64,000 nt of DNA from Methylotenera sp. (GTDB lineage: Bacteria; Pseudomonadota; Gammaproteobacteria; Burkholderiales; Methylophilaceae). Positions 38,698-48,835 of the stretch are shown here, in pieces; the first letter of the stretch is position 1, and each line of letters opens with the position of its first letter. Below the pieces are notes generated by a model, which saw only the letters and a list, made by a program, of their open reading frames with translations, did no database searches and had not been told where the DNA came from. The stretch is taken from positions 18,239 through 82,238 of the forward strand of contig NZ_JABFRA010000100.1 of NCBI RefSeq assembly GCF_013141425.1, written 5' to 3'. The position numbers and the translations under genes were made by a program.

Positions 38698-39400
38698 GTA
38701 ACTCAGTTAAAGTTTGCTCGAGTTTTGCGCCGTCTTCATCCACCATCAAAAAGCGCACTAATAAATAATTTTTCTCAGTCGCCAGCCATAGCTCTTTGCC
38801 TTCATTTTGATCGGTCGGAACCAGATGCAAGGTTTTATACTGTCCTCCTTCAACATTCAACAATTCCAGCGCAGGTTTAACTTTATACGAATACTCGTTA
38901 AGCTTTTTACCCGTGGTCAATTTCACTGTCAGGTCGTTTTTAATTGGCCTAGGTAGAAACATAAACTGATAAGCAAAGCTTGCCAGATCTTGTGTCCCAG
39001 ACGATAACTTAGCCTCACGTGGCTCACCTTTCACTAACATGCGTAAGGTATTTTTTGACCAATCAAAATCGGCAAACAACGCTTTTTTCGGATTATCCCC
39101 CTGATGTAATTCAAAATGCCGAGGTTGAAGGCCCTTGCTGGTTACCTTACCTGTGCTTATCAACTTGCGTTCACCAAGAAGTGCGTATACGCCAATACCT
39201 TTTGTAACACTTTCTAATTGGTAGGTTTTACCTGTAATGACAAATTGCTCGCGCACATTGGCAAAAGCTTTTCCATCTTTAGACACCACATAATTCGCTT
39301 GAATTCTTTTCGGTAAGGCGACTTGTTGTGCTGCAAAAACAGTGTTCGAGGTCAATAAAAAAACTAAACTTATCACTTTAATGTATCTAAACACACGCAC
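38687..39400 (-). CDS. DUF3108 domain protein
   Basis: Signal peptide; SSGTQDLASFAYQFMFLPRPIKND; KELWLATEKNYLLVRFLMVDEDGA, parallel to the neighbouring paralogue. Confidence 0.78.
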   Translation of the reverse strand: MRVFRYIKVISLVFLLTSNTVFAAQQVALPKRIQANYVVSKDGKAFANVREQFVITGKTYQLESVTKGIGVYALLGERKLISTGKVTSKGLQPRHFELHQGDNPKKALFADFDWSKNTLRMLVKGEPREAKLSSGTQDLASFAYQFMFLPRPIKNDLTVKLTTGKKLNEYSYKVKPALELLNVEGGQYKTLHLVPTDQNEGKELWLATEKNYLLVRFLMVDEDGAKLEQTLTELHVE

Positions 39401-39486
39401 TCCTTAAATAAGACTGTAAAAAAGTCACACCCGTACTTAACGCATGAAGTTTGCTTTTAGATACAAAAAAGTCTGAGATTCTTTAC

Positions 39487-40536
39487 TTATACAACCACAG
39501 TAGGCGCTTCGCCAGACTGCTGAGCGCGTATATTACCAATATGAAACACCGTTTCACCTGCATCGCGTAATAGGTCGATGGCTACCGCGGCATGCTCTTC
39601 TGCCACAATCACCGCCATACCGATGCCGCAGTTAAAAGTTTTATACATCTCGGCATCCGCCACATTACCCTGTGCTTGCAACCAGTTGAATAATGGCGGC
39701 ATGTCCCAACTACCTTTTTGAATTTCTGCAGTTAAGCCTTCTGGTAGCACCCGTGGGATATTCTCGGTAATGCCACCGCCAGTAATATGTGCCATGCCCT
39801 TAACAGGCAAGGTAGCAATCAACAGCAAAAGCGGCTTAACGTAGATACGCGTGGGTGCCATCACCACATCTTTGAATTTTCTGCCGTGGAAATCAGACTC
39901 AAAATCGATGCCTGATTTTTCAATAAGCTTACGAATCAGCGAATAGCCATTTGAGTGTGCTCCACTTGAAGCTAAACCCAGCACCACATCACCCGCGGCA
40001 ATGGTAGTGCCATTAATGATATTTTGTTTATCCACACAACCCACGGCAAAGCCTGCTAAATCATATTCGCCAGCAGGATACATGCCTGGCATCTCAGCTG
40101 TTTCACCGCCCACCAAAGCACAGCCCGACTGCTCGCAACCTTCGGCAATGCCTCTAATGACTTGCGCCGCCGTACCCACTTCTAACTTGCCACAGGCAAA
40201 ATAATCTAAAAAGAACAGCGGCTCGGCGCCCTGCACTAGAATATCATTGACACTCATGGCGACTAAATCGATTCCCACGGTATCGTGTTTGTTCAACTCA
40301 AAAGCCAGCTTAAGTTTAGTGCCAACGCCGTCGGTACCGGAAACCAGCACGGGATTTTTAAATTTTTTTGGCATTTCAAACAACGATCCAAATCCGCCAA
40401 TGCCACCCAACACTTCAGGACGCATGGTGCGCTTCGCAAATGGCTTAATTTGTTCTACCAGCGCATCGCCAGCTTCGATATCGACGCCCGCATCGCGGTA
40501 GCTAATTGAGGTTGTGTCAGTAGAAGATGTAGTCAA
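39487..40536 (-). CDS. purM: Phosphoribosylformylglycinamidine cyclo-ligase
   Basis: [50 protein letters not shown]. Confidence 0.96.
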   Translation of the reverse strand: MTTSSTDTTSISYRDAGVDIEAGDALVEQIKPFAKRTMRPEVLGGIGGFGSLFEMPKKFKNPVLVSGTDGVGTKLKLAFELNKHDTVGIDLVAMSVNDILVQGAEPLFFLDYFACGKLEVGTAAQVIRGIAEGCEQSGCALVGGETAEMPGMYPAGEYDLAGFAVGCVDKQNIINGTTIAAGDVVLGLASSGAHSNGYSLIRKLIEKSGIDFESDFHGRKFKDVVMAPTRIYVKPLLLLIATLPVKGMAHITGGGITENIPRVLPEGLTAEIQKGSWDMPPLFNWLQAQGNVADAEMYKTFNCGIGMAVIVAEEHAAVAIDLLRDAGETVFHIGNIRAQQSGEAPTVVV

Positions 40537-40600
40537 AACGGCTCTCGCTTAATGTATAAATTGAATAATTACTTATTTTCTCGTTATGGGTGCTTCTATA

Positions 40601-40715
40601 AATTCAATTTTCTAAATTAGACAAGGCGCAAACAAAAAATTATGACGCTGTATATATTTGATATATAAGGAGTTATTTTTTGTGAGCAACACCGTATAAT
40701 GACGAAAATTGAATT
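40601..40715. mobile_element. MITE-like imperfect palindromic element with 12-bp terminal inverted repeats
   Basis: AATTCAATTTTC (40601-40612) ... GAAAATTGAATT (40704-40715); internal arms CAAAAAAT / ATTTTTTG and ATATATTTGATATATA near the centre also pair. Confidence 0.65.
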
Positions 40716-40758
40716 AATAGGAACGCCTTCTAAACGTTTAAGTATAATTTTAACCCAT

Positions 40759-41853
40759 ATGACGACTGAACCCAAAAAAACAGCAACAAAAAATGTATTT
40801 ATCGACAATCGCTGGCTGATTATTGCGGTGATTTTCGTGATTATTATTTATTTGCTGCTGCCTGTACTTACGCCTTTTTTAATCGCCGCAATTCTCGCTT
40901 ATATCTGCGACCCCTTGGTCGACCGCTTATGTTTGCTTGGCATTGGCAGGTTAAGGCTTGGCCGCACCCTCGCCACGTTGGTTGTAATGACTGGAATTTT
41001 TGGCATCATCACGCTGCTATTTTTAATTTTAGTACCGCTGCTACAAAAAGAGTCACTGCTCATCGCAGAACGATTGCCTAGCATCATCAGCAATATTCGC
41101 AACATTGTGGAGCCTTGGCTACAAAGCCATTTTGGAATTAGTTTTGCGATTGACGGCGCGCAAATTCAAGAAATCATCAGTAAAAACTGGAAAACCGCGG
41201 GCGGTATATTAGGTGATCTACTCAAAATTGCCGGCAATAATGGTTTGGCGCTTATCGGCTTGCTAACCAATATTTTGCTGTTACCCGTGGTGTTATTTTA
41301 TCTACTGCGCGATTGGGATGGCTTTATTGCTAGCATCGCCCAACTGATTCCGCTTGATTGGCAAGGAAAGACTACTTCTATCGCCACTGAAATTGATCAA
41401 GTCTTGTCTGAGTTTTTACGCGGCCAGCTTGCGGTAATGGCAGTAATGAGCGTTTTTTATGTTGCTGGCTTATGGTTTGTTGGCCTAGACATGGCCTTAG
41501 CCATTGGTATCATTGCTGGCTTGCTGGGCTTTGTACCCTATTTAGGCCCAACCTTGGGCTTGGGTTTAGCGCTGTTAGTTGCGGTTCTGCAATTCACAAG
41601 TTTGGCACAAGTGATTCCGGTATTAATGGTGTTTGGGCTTGGCCAGTTAATTGAAAGCATGATTGTCACGCCCAAATTAGTGGGCGACCGCATTGGCTTA
41701 CATCCAGTAGTGGTGATTTTTGCCCTGATTGCTGGTGGACAACTTTTTGGCTTTACTGGTGTGTTGCTAGCCTTGCCAATCACGGCAGCGCTAGCGGTGG
41801 GTTTACGCCACACCCGAGATAACTATTTAAATAGCGACACTTATCTAAATTAA
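40759..41853 (+). CDS. AI-2E family transporter (PerM-like)
   Basis: 8-TM protein, LTPFLIAAILAYICDPLVDRL, GLLGFVPYLGPTLGLGLALLVA, LIESMIVTPKLVGDRIGLHPVVVIFALIAGGQLFG. Start moved to ATG 40759 because the ORF-track start (40699) lies inside the palindromic element. Confidence 0.88.
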   Translation: MTTEPKKTATKNVFIDNRWLIIAVIFVIIIYLLLPVLTPFLIAAILAYICDPLVDRLCLLGIGRLRLGRTLATLVVMTGIFGIITLLFLILVPLLQKESLLIAERLPSIISNIRNIVEPWLQSHFGISFAIDGAQIQEIISKNWKTAGGILGDLLKIAGNNGLALIGLLTNILLLPVVLFYLLRDWDGFIASIAQLIPLDWQGKTTSIATEIDQVLSEFLRGQLAVMAVMSVFYVAGLWFVGLDMALAIGIIAGLLGFVPYLGPTLGLGLALLVAVLQFTSLAQVIPVLMVFGLGQLIESMIVTPKLVGDRIGLHPVVVIFALIAGGQLFGFTGVLLALPITAALAVGLRHTRDNYLNSDTYLN

Positions 41854-41903
41854 CTTTGATTCAATTAATTTAGCTACAATTTTAAAATATCGCGACGCCT
41901 ATT

Positions 41904-42515
41904 TTGCAAATGAAACAACTTTTACTCGACATTAAACCTGCGTCTCCACCCACGCTATTGAACTACATTGCAGGGCGTAACGCAGAAGCACTTGCCAGCC
42001 TGAATGCTGCGGCTAGGAATGCAGCGCAATCTAAATTTATCTATTTATGGGGTGAAGCTGGTAGCGGTAAAAGCCATTTACTATCGGCCTGCAAGGCAAT
42101 AGGCATGCGGGTCCTGGACGATGTGCATTTACTTAACAATGACGCTCAAATTGATTTATTTAACACTTACAATCAACTTAAAGAAACGGGCGGCACTCTC
42201 ATCACCGCGGGGCGTTACGCACCAACGCAAATGGGCTTGCGTGACGATTTAGCCACCCGTTTGGCTTGGGGTTTAGTTTATCAATTGCAACCATTGAATG
42301 ACGCGGAAAAAGCCCTTGCCTTGCAAAATCACGCTGCCGAACGTGGCATACGCCTGCCAACCGAAGTGGTTGATTATTGCTTGCGCTACCTAAAACGCGA
42401 TTTATCAACGTTAATGGCAACGCTAGACGCCTTAGACGAATGGTCTTTGACCACCAAAAAACCAGTTACCGTACCGATGTTGCGGCAATTATTGCAATTT
42501 CCGCTCAATTTATAA
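41904..42515 (+). CDS. hda: DnaA regulatory inactivator Hda
   Basis: N-terminal QLLLDI clamp-binding-like motif; LWGEAGSGKSHLLSA; LRDDLATRLAWGLVYQLQPL. Confidence 0.9.
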   Translation: MQMKQLLLDIKPASPPTLLNYIAGRNAEALASLNAAARNAAQSKFIYLWGEAGSGKSHLLSACKAIGMRVLDDVHLLNNDAQIDLFNTYNQLKETGGTLITAGRYAPTQMGLRDDLATRLAWGLVYQLQPLNDAEKALALQNHAAERGIRLPTEVVDYCLRYLKRDLSTLMATLDALDEWSLTTKKPVTVPMLRQLLQFPLNL

Positions 42516-42529
42516 AGTTAGCTAAATCT

Positions 42530-44137
42530 ATGTTACGTGTCACCGAAATCAAATTACCATTAGCGCATGAGCCAAGCGCAGTCAAAGCCGCCTTAATTAA
42601 AAAACTAGCTATAAATGCTGCTGATTTAGTCAATTATTCTATTTTTAAACGAGGAGTTGATGCACGTAAGGCCAATGCAATATTATTAGTCTATTCGCTC
42701 GATGTCACAGTCAACGGTGAAGCTAAAGTATTAGCCAAATTAGGTAAAGACCCGCACGTAAAAATCGCGCCAGATACTACTTATAAATTTGTAGCGCAAG
42801 CACCAATAACACTTAAAGATAGACCTGTAATTGTTGGCTTAGGCCCTTCTGGGCTATTTGCTGCGCTTATTTTGGCACAATCGGGTTTTAAACCTATTGT
42901 GCTAGAACGCGGCAAAGCCGTGCGTGAACGCACCAAAGACACTTGGAATTTATGGCGTAAAGCTAAACTTAACCCAGAATCTAACGTACAGTTTGGCGAA
43001 GGCGGCGCTGGCACTTTCTCTGATGGCAAACTTTATAGCCAGATTAAAGATCCGAATCATTATGGCCGCAAAGTGTTAAATGAGTTTGTGCAAGCAGGCG
43101 CGCCTGAAGAGATTTTATACGTCAGCCATCCGCATATCGGCACTTTTAGATTAGTCGGCATGGTAGAAGAAATGCGTAACAAGATTATCGCACTAGGTGG
43201 CGAAGTACGCTTTCAAAGTAAAGTCGAAGATATTGAGATTATCGACAAACAAGTAAAAGCGGTTGTGCTAAATAATGGTGAGCGGATTGCCACGAACCAC
43301 CTAATTTTGGCCGTTGGTCACAGCGCACGCGATACTTTTGAAATGATTTATAAACGCGGTATTTATATTGAAGCGAAGCCCTTTTCTATTGGTTTCCGTA
43401 TCGAGCACCCGCAATCACTCATTGACGCAGCGCGCCACGGCCCAAATGCGCAGCACCCAATTTTAGGCGCGGCAGATTACAAACTTGTGCACCATGCCAG
43501 CAATGGCCGCAGTGTCTATAGCTTCTGTATGTGCCCGGGCGGTACCGTTGTAGCAGCGGCTTCTGAAGAAGGCCGCGTGGTGACTAATGGCATGAGCCAG
43601 TATTCACGTAACGAGCGTAACGCAAATGCCGGCATTGTGGTTGGCATTACGCCTGAAGTGGATTATCCAGGACATCCGCTGGCAGGCATGGAGTTACAAC
43701 GTAAATGGGAGTCACAAGCCTATGCCCTGGGAGGCAGTAACTACGAGGCTCCTGGGCAACTCGTGGGGGACTTTTTAGCCAATCAGCCATCTACAGAATT
43801 TGGTGAGGTGACCCCTTCGTATACGCCAGGTGTGCATCTCACCAATTTAGATACTGCTTTACCCGAATATGTGATTTGTGCTATTCGTGAAGCGATTCCA
43901 CAGTTTGCAAAACAGATTAAAGGTTTTGATATGCCAGAGGCCATCCTTACCGGCGTTGAAACGCGAACTTCCTCGCCAATCCGGATTAAGCGCCATGACG
44001 ATGATTTGCAAAGCATCAATACAAAAGGCTTATACCCAACCGGCGAAGGTGCTGGATATGCAGGGGGTATATTGTCTGCCGGTGTCGATGGCATCAGGGT
44101 GGCTGAAGCTGTTGCATTAAGTTTATCGCGCTTATAG
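42530..44137 (+). CDS. NAD(P)/FAD-dependent oxidoreductase (YtfP/RdsA-like family)
   Basis: VIVGLGPSGLFAALILAQSGFKPIVLERG; FGEGGAGTFSDGKLYSQIKD; start at MLRVTEIKLPL rather than the ORF-track 42377 inside hda. Confidence 0.85.
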   Translation: MLRVTEIKLPLAHEPSAVKAALIKKLAINAADLVNYSIFKRGVDARKANAILLVYSLDVTVNGEAKVLAKLGKDPHVKIAPDTTYKFVAQAPITLKDRPVIVGLGPSGLFAALILAQSGFKPIVLERGKAVRERTKDTWNLWRKAKLNPESNVQFGEGGAGTFSDGKLYSQIKDPNHYGRKVLNEFVQAGAPEEILYVSHPHIGTFRLVGMVEEMRNKIIALGGEVRFQSKVEDIEIIDKQVKAVVLNNGERIATNHLILAVGHSARDTFEMIYKRGIYIEAKPFSIGFRIEHPQSLIDAARHGPNAQHPILGAADYKLVHHASNGRSVYSFCMCPGGTVVAAASEEGRVVTNGMSQYSRNERNANAGIVVGITPEVDYPGHPLAGMELQRKWESQAYALGGSNYEAPGQLVGDFLANQPSTEFGEVTPSYTPGVHLTNLDTALPEYVICAIREAIPQFAKQIKGFDMPEAILTGVETRTSSPIRIKRHDDDLQSINTKGLYPTGEGAGYAGGILSAGVDGIRVAEAVALSLSRL

Positions 44138-44146
44138 AGAATAATA

Positions 44147-45643
44147 ATGACTCGCCAGATTTCGAAGCTTAGCCTATTTTTTGTATTCCTGATTTGGTTT
44201 GCCAATTCGGCCATTGCATCACAAGAACTGGCTTTTATTGATAGTCAAATCACCTCACACCCCAACCAAAGTGGCATTTACGTGCTAGATAAAGGTGAAG
44301 AGGCTTTGTTAGCACGCGCATGGTTGGTCGACAACGCGCAAAAAACTATCGAAGTGCAATATTTTATATGGAGCACCGATAATATTGGCATATTAGCCTC
44401 AGAAGCCTTATTGCGCGCAGCAGATAGAGGGGTGAAGGTGCGTGTGATTGTAGATGATCTATTAATCGATGCGCCCGATAAATCCTTACTTGCACTCGCA
44501 AAACACCCGAATATTGATATTCACATCTACAACCCGCAACATTCTGTCGGCACACCGTTTCATAAACGATTGTTGAATATTGCTGTGAATTTTCGCGGCG
44601 TCAATCAACGCATGCACGATAAAACCTTTATCGTCGATGGCAAACTAGCAATTACAGGCGGGCGAAATATGGCGGCAGAGTATTTTGACTACAACAATGC
44701 TTATAATTTTCGCGACCGCGATGCGCTTCTGCTTGGTGACGTTGCCAAGAGCATGCAAACGAGCTTTGAAAAATTTTGGTCTAGCCCGCTCAGTGCGCCT
44801 GTTGAAGAGCTTTACGATGGCTTAGGCTTAATGCAAAAGCACGTAAAAGTAAAGGACGATGAAATACAGAATATTTACCATGAACTGCATAACTACGCCA
44901 AAAACCCTGAAAATTTCTCTGCCGAAAACTTAAACGCAATTCAAAATATCCCAACAGCATTCATGCGCCTTGCAGAACAAATCACTTGGACAGATGTTGA
45001 ATTTATCAGCGACACGCCTGGCAAAAACAAGATGAAATATTTGCTGGGCGGCGGTGGCGCAAGTACCTTAAAATTAGCCCAGTTAGTTGAGAGCGCTAAC
45101 GAACAGATCGTCATACAATCGCCTTATTTGGTCATGTCAAACCAAGCCCAAAACCTATTTAAAAGCGCTATCAAACGTGGTGTAAAAGTGCGTATCAACA
45201 CCAACTCCCTCGCCTCTACTGACAATATCCAAGCTTTTAGTGGTTATCGAAATCAGCGTGATCAACTGATCAAAATGGGCATAGAAATATTTGAATATAA
45301 ACCTGATCCACAGATTAAACAGCAATTGGTGCGCCAAGCAGTTTTACAGAACATCAGGCCACCTGTATTTGCTATTCATGCCAAGACCATGGTTGTGGAT
45401 AATAAAAGCGTGTACATTGGTACGTTTAATTTCGATCCACGCTCGCAAAACCTCAACACAGAAGTCGGCGTTATTGTGCAAAATGAGAACTTGGCTAAGA
45501 ATGTTCAGCAAGCCATTGAAATTGACATGCGGCCCGAAAATAGCTGGAATGCCGCTACTGACAAACCAGATCAATATGCATCAGCCATGAAGCGCAAGCG
45601 TGTCGTGTTTTATCAACTAACGCCGATTAAGCCACTGCTGTAA
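44147..45643 (+). CDS. Phospholipase D family protein (cardiolipin synthase C-like)
   Basis: Two HKD motifs: MHDKTFIVDGKLAITGGRN and IHAKTMVVDNKSVYIGTFNFDPRS. Confidence 0.88.
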   Translation: MTRQISKLSLFFVFLIWFANSAIASQELAFIDSQITSHPNQSGIYVLDKGEEALLARAWLVDNAQKTIEVQYFIWSTDNIGILASEALLRAADRGVKVRVIVDDLLIDAPDKSLLALAKHPNIDIHIYNPQHSVGTPFHKRLLNIAVNFRGVNQRMHDKTFIVDGKLAITGGRNMAAEYFDYNNAYNFRDRDALLLGDVAKSMQTSFEKFWSSPLSAPVEELYDGLGLMQKHVKVKDDEIQNIYHELHNYAKNPENFSAENLNAIQNIPTAFMRLAEQITWTDVEFISDTPGKNKMKYLLGGGGASTLKLAQLVESANEQIVIQSPYLVMSNQAQNLFKSAIKRGVKVRINTNSLASTDNIQAFSGYRNQRDQLIKMGIEIFEYKPDPQIKQQLVRQAVLQNIRPPVFAIHAKTMVVDNKSVYIGTFNFDPRSQNLNTEVGVIVQNENLAKNVQQAIEIDMRPENSWNAATDKPDQYASAMKRKRVVFYQLTPIKPLL

Positions 45644-45743
45644 TACAAATAAAGTCTTATGAAACTAATGCACAAGCAGCAAAGTCCTAGGCTTTAGACG
45701 CTATTCTTATTCAACATGTTTTCATTTTTCTAAAGGAATTATC

Positions 45744-45935
45744 ATGAAAGTAAATATTGGAGGCCTTGATCGGGCATTACGCATTGCCGTTGGAGTAGCT
45801 TTGATTGCTTGGGCAATATTTGGCGGACCTGTGTGGGCTTGGATTGGCGTAATACCTCTAGCCACAGGCTTAGTAGGCTTTTGCGGTGCCTATAGCATTT
45901 TTGGTATCAATACCTGCAAAATCAAGCAGCAATAA
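45744..45935 (+). CDS. DUF2892 family small membrane protein
   Basis: MKVNIGGLDRALRIAVGVALI..WIGVIPLATGLVGFCGAYSIFGINTC. Confidence 0.88.
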   Translation: MKVNIGGLDRALRIAVGVALIAWAIFGGPVWAWIGVIPLATGLVGFCGAYSIFGINTCKIKQQ

Positions 45936-45948
45936 ATTAAAATGCGTA

Positions 45949-45990
45949 CGATGGCGGCAATCAATTGCTGAGCTAATCTTGCCGCCATCG
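45949..45990. terminator. Bidirectional intrinsic terminator between DUF2892 gene and ahpF
   Basis: CGATGGCGGCAA (45949-45960) / TTGCCGCCATCG (45979-45990), perfect 12-bp stem then TTTTTT. Confidence 0.88.
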
Positions 45991-45997
45991 TTTTTTA

Positions 45998-47581
45998 TTA
46001 TTGCCGAATCAAGTAATCAAACGCACCCAGTGACGCCTTTGCACCCTCACCCATGGCAATAATGATTTGTTTATAAGGGGTTGTGGTGACGTCACCCGCG
46101 GCAAATACACCTTGCAATGAAGTGGCATTATGATGATTCACTTCAACTTCACCAAATTTACTCAAATTGACCGTGCCTTTTAGCCAATCACTATTCGGCA
46201 ACAAGCCAATTTGTACAAATACCGCATCAAGTTCGAGATGCTTACTCTCGGCAGTCACGCGGTCTGTATAAGTCAAACCATTCATTTTCGTGCCATCTCC
46301 CGTTACTTCAGTCGTTTGTGCACTGGTAATAATGGTTACATTCGTCAAAGTACGTAGTTTTTTCTGCAATACTGCATCCGCCTTCAAAGTGGTATCAAAT
46401 TGCAAAAGTGTTACATGTGCAACAAAGTTGGCTAAATCAATCGCCGCCTCAACACCTGAGTTGCCACCTCCTACTACCGCCACTGGCTTGCCTTTAAACA
46501 GCGGGCCATCGCAATGCGGGCAATAGGCGACGCCTTTGCCACGGTATTCTTTTTCACCCGGTACATTCAACTCGCGCCAGCGTGCGCCCGTTGCCACAAT
46601 AACCGCTTTACTTCTAAGCGTTGCGCCACTTTCTAATTTTAACTCGATTAAATCGGTGTTTTTATTACCGTCTTTGCCTGGCTCAGACAAACTCACGGCA
46701 CGTTGCAAGTTCATAATATCGACATCGTAACTTTTTACGTGTTCTTCAAAGGCGGCTACTAATTTAGGGCCTTCGGTTTCTTGTACTGAAATAAAGTTTT
46801 CAATACCAAGCGTATCCATGACTTGACCGCCAAACCGTTCTGCGACAATACCTGTGCGAATGCCTTTACGCGCTGCGTATATGGCTGCTGAAGCACCCGC
46901 TGGCCCGCCGCCAACCACGAGTACATCATACGGCGCTTGTGCGTCTAGCTTTTTAGCCTCACGTGCAGAAGCGCCTGTATCAATTTTGAGCAGAATTTCA
47001 TCAAGCTCCATGCGGCCCGCACCAAACACCTCACCATTTAGATAGATGGTTGGCACCGACATAATTTCTCTGGCTTTAACTTCATCTTGGTAAAGTGCGC
47101 CGTCAATCATGACGTGGGTGATATTGGGATTAATCACCGCCATCATGTTCATGGCTTGCACCACGTCTGGACAGTTGTGGCAACTTAAGGAAATGTAGGT
47201 CTCAAAATTAAATGTGCCTTCAATCGCCGCAATTTGGGCAATTTTTTCAGCTTCTAACTTGATAGGATGGCCACCCGTATGGAGTAATGCCAATACCAAG
47301 GAAGTAAATTCATGGCCCATTGGAATGCCAGCAAAACGCACACCAACTGGTTGGTCAGCGTCTTTGTGCGATGCTGAACGCTTTACCGCAAAAGATGGCT
47401 TACGCGCATCTTCGCCATTTGTCAGTGTGATTTTGTCCGACATACTAGCAACTTCTTCTAATAACTCGCGCATTTCAATCGCGCCAGCACTTTCATTCAG
47501 TGATGCTACCAGTTCGATAGGTTCACGTAGCATGCCTAAATAGTTTTGTAATTGTGCTTTGATATTTGCTTCTAGTGCCAT
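45998..47581 (-). CDS. ahpF: Alkyl hydroperoxide reductase subunit F
   Basis: N-terminal thioredoxin-like [35 protein letters not shown] active site. Start at [11 protein letters not shown] (47581). Confidence 0.95.
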   Translation of the reverse strand: MALEANIKAQLQNYLGMLREPIELVASLNESAGAIEMRELLEEVASMSDKITLTNGEDARKPSFAVKRSASHKDADQPVGVRFAGIPMGHEFTSLVLALLHTGGHPIKLEAEKIAQIAAIEGTFNFETYISLSCHNCPDVVQAMNMMAVINPNITHVMIDGALYQDEVKAREIMSVPTIYLNGEVFGAGRMELDEILLKIDTGASAREAKKLDAQAPYDVLVVGGGPAGASAAIYAARKGIRTGIVAERFGGQVMDTLGIENFISVQETEGPKLVAAFEEHVKSYDVDIMNLQRAVSLSEPGKDGNKNTDLIELKLESGATLRSKAVIVATGARWRELNVPGEKEYRGKGVAYCPHCDGPLFKGKPVAVVGGGNSGVEAAIDLANFVAHVTLLQFDTTLKADAVLQKKLRTLTNVTIITSAQTTEVTGDGTKMNGLTYTDRVTAESKHLELDAVFVQIGLLPNSDWLKGTVNLSKFGEVEVNHHNATSLQGVFAAGDVTTTPYKQIIIAMGEGAKASLGAFDYLIRQ

Positions 47582-47668
47582 GATTATTCTCTTTAAATTG
47601 TCTCTATCAGGGTGACTGACGCATGATTCATCATCAAACGTATAAATCATTTATGAAAATCACAAATA

Positions 47669-47697
47669 AAAAGCATTATCTTTTGAATAATGCTTTT
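47669..47697 (-). terminator. Terminator/attenuator hairpin between ahpC and ahpF
   Basis: AAAAGCATTAT (47669-47679) / ATAATGCTTTT (47687-47697), 11-bp stem; on the minus strand followed by a T-rich tract. Confidence 0.65.
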
Positions 47698-47703
47698 GTA
47701 ATG

Positions 47704-47737
47704 GCTACACCTTTAAAGGGTGTTATAAAGGTGTAGC
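47704..47737. other. Second perfect inverted repeat in the ahpC-ahpF gap
   Basis: GCTACACCTTT (47704-47714) / AAAGGTGTAGC (47727-47737). Confidence 0.6.
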
Positions 47738-47787
47738 GTCTTGCTAACTGCTAACAAATTTAACGAATGTTAATTCGCTATTTCTGC

Positions 47788-48351
47788 TTAGATCTTACCA
47801 ACGAGGTCTAGCGAAGGCGTTAATGTTTTTGCGCCTTCTTGCCATTTTGCTGGGCATACTTGGCCTGGGTTAGCTGCAGTGAATTGCGCTGCTTTTAATT
47901 TACGTAGTGTTTCTTTTACATCACGTGCGATTTCATTGCTATGAATTTCTAAAGTTTTAATCACACCTTCTGGATTAATCACAAAAGTGCCACGTAATGC
48001 TAGGCCTTCTTCTTCAATATGCACGTCAAACGCACGTGTTAATTGGTGTGTTGGGTCACCCACTAGCGGAAATTTTGCTTTACCTACTGCAGGTGAAGTT
48101 TCGTGCCAAACTTTGTGTGAGAAATGTGTATCGGTTGTAACGATATAAACTTCCGCATTCGCTTTTTGAAATTCTGCGTAGTGTTCAGCCGCATCTTCTA
48201 CTTCTGTAGGGCAATTAAACGTAAATGCAGCTGGCATAAATATCACTACCGCCCATTTACCTTTAATGCTGGTATCGCTGACTTCTACAAATTTGCCGTT
48301 ATGGAATGCTTGCGCTTTAAATGGTTGAACTTGTGTATTAATTAATGACAT
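47788..48351 (-). CDS. ahpC: Alkyl hydroperoxide reductase subunit C (2-Cys peroxiredoxin)
   Basis: PAAFTFNCPTEVEDAAEHYAEFQK and GQVCPAKWQEGAKTLTPSLDLVGKI. Confidence 0.96.
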   Translation of the reverse strand: MSLINTQVQPFKAQAFHNGKFVEVSDTSIKGKWAVVIFMPAAFTFNCPTEVEDAAEHYAEFQKANAEVYIVTTDTHFSHKVWHETSPAVGKAKFPLVGDPTHQLTRAFDVHIEEEGLALRGTFVINPEGVIKTLEIHSNEIARDVKETLRKLKAAQFTAANPGQVCPAKWQEGAKTLTPSLDLVGKI

Positions 48352-48484
48352 TGTGATTTCCTTATTTTGGGTTAATTAAAAGTTGGGTTAAAAAAACTGC
48401 AAAAACTGTTTTTGTTAAAACTAATTAACTTGTGGGAGAGATTATAGAGCGTTTAATTTACTTAATCTAATATATCGTTCTAAT

Positions 48485-48503
48485 GATAATGATAAATAAA
48501 ATT
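48485..48503. promoter_or_regulatory. Weak Fur-box-like sequence upstream of ahpC
   Basis: GATAATGATAAATAAAATT; first 11 positions match the GATAATGATAATCATTATC consensus, remainder poor. Confidence 0.2.
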
Positions 48504-48512
48504 TATCAAACA

Positions 48513-48827
48513 CTAAGAAACAATAATTTGCTGCGTTGCCGTCTCACCTAAATTATCATGCCAAGTCACCGCAATAATATCGCCAACTTTTGCACCATAT
48601 AATCTAAAGGTAAGATACGGATTCTTTGAAATTCCGGTTCCCCACTGTGCTTCTAGCACGGGTTCACCATTTAATGTTGCCGTAAGTAATTGTACAAAAT
48701 GGGCTGGAATCAGCCGATCCCCATCATCCTTTCTGCGTCCCGTTTCCATCGGGTGACTCATCAATACTTTAACTTCGGTCACCGCGCCTTTAAGTTGGGC
48801 ACGCATTTTCATGTTATCGGAAGCCAT
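48513..48827 (-). CDS. soxZ: Thiosulfate oxidation carrier subunit SoxZ
   Basis: MRAQLKGAVTEVKVLMSHPMETGRRKDDGDRLIPAHFVQ; directly downstream of soxY. Confidence 0.92.
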   Translation of the reverse strand: MASDNMKMRAQLKGAVTEVKVLMSHPMETGRRKDDGDRLIPAHFVQLLTATLNGEPVLEAQWGTGISKNPYLTFRLYGAKVGDIIAVTWHDNLGETATQQIIVS

Positions 48828-48835
48828 AAGAATCC

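Noticed and set aside
42377-42529. Upstream extension of the FAD oxidoreductase ORF
   Set aside because: Overlaps hda out of frame; MLRVTEIKLPL at 42530 is the natural N-terminus.
43783-44214. 143-aa - strand ORF over the FAD oxidoreductase 3' end
   Set aside because: Opposite-strand by-product of a conserved coding region.
47582-47650. N-terminal extension of ahpF ([23 protein letters not shown])
   Set aside because: Not AhpF-like; [11 protein letters not shown] at 47581 is the expected start.
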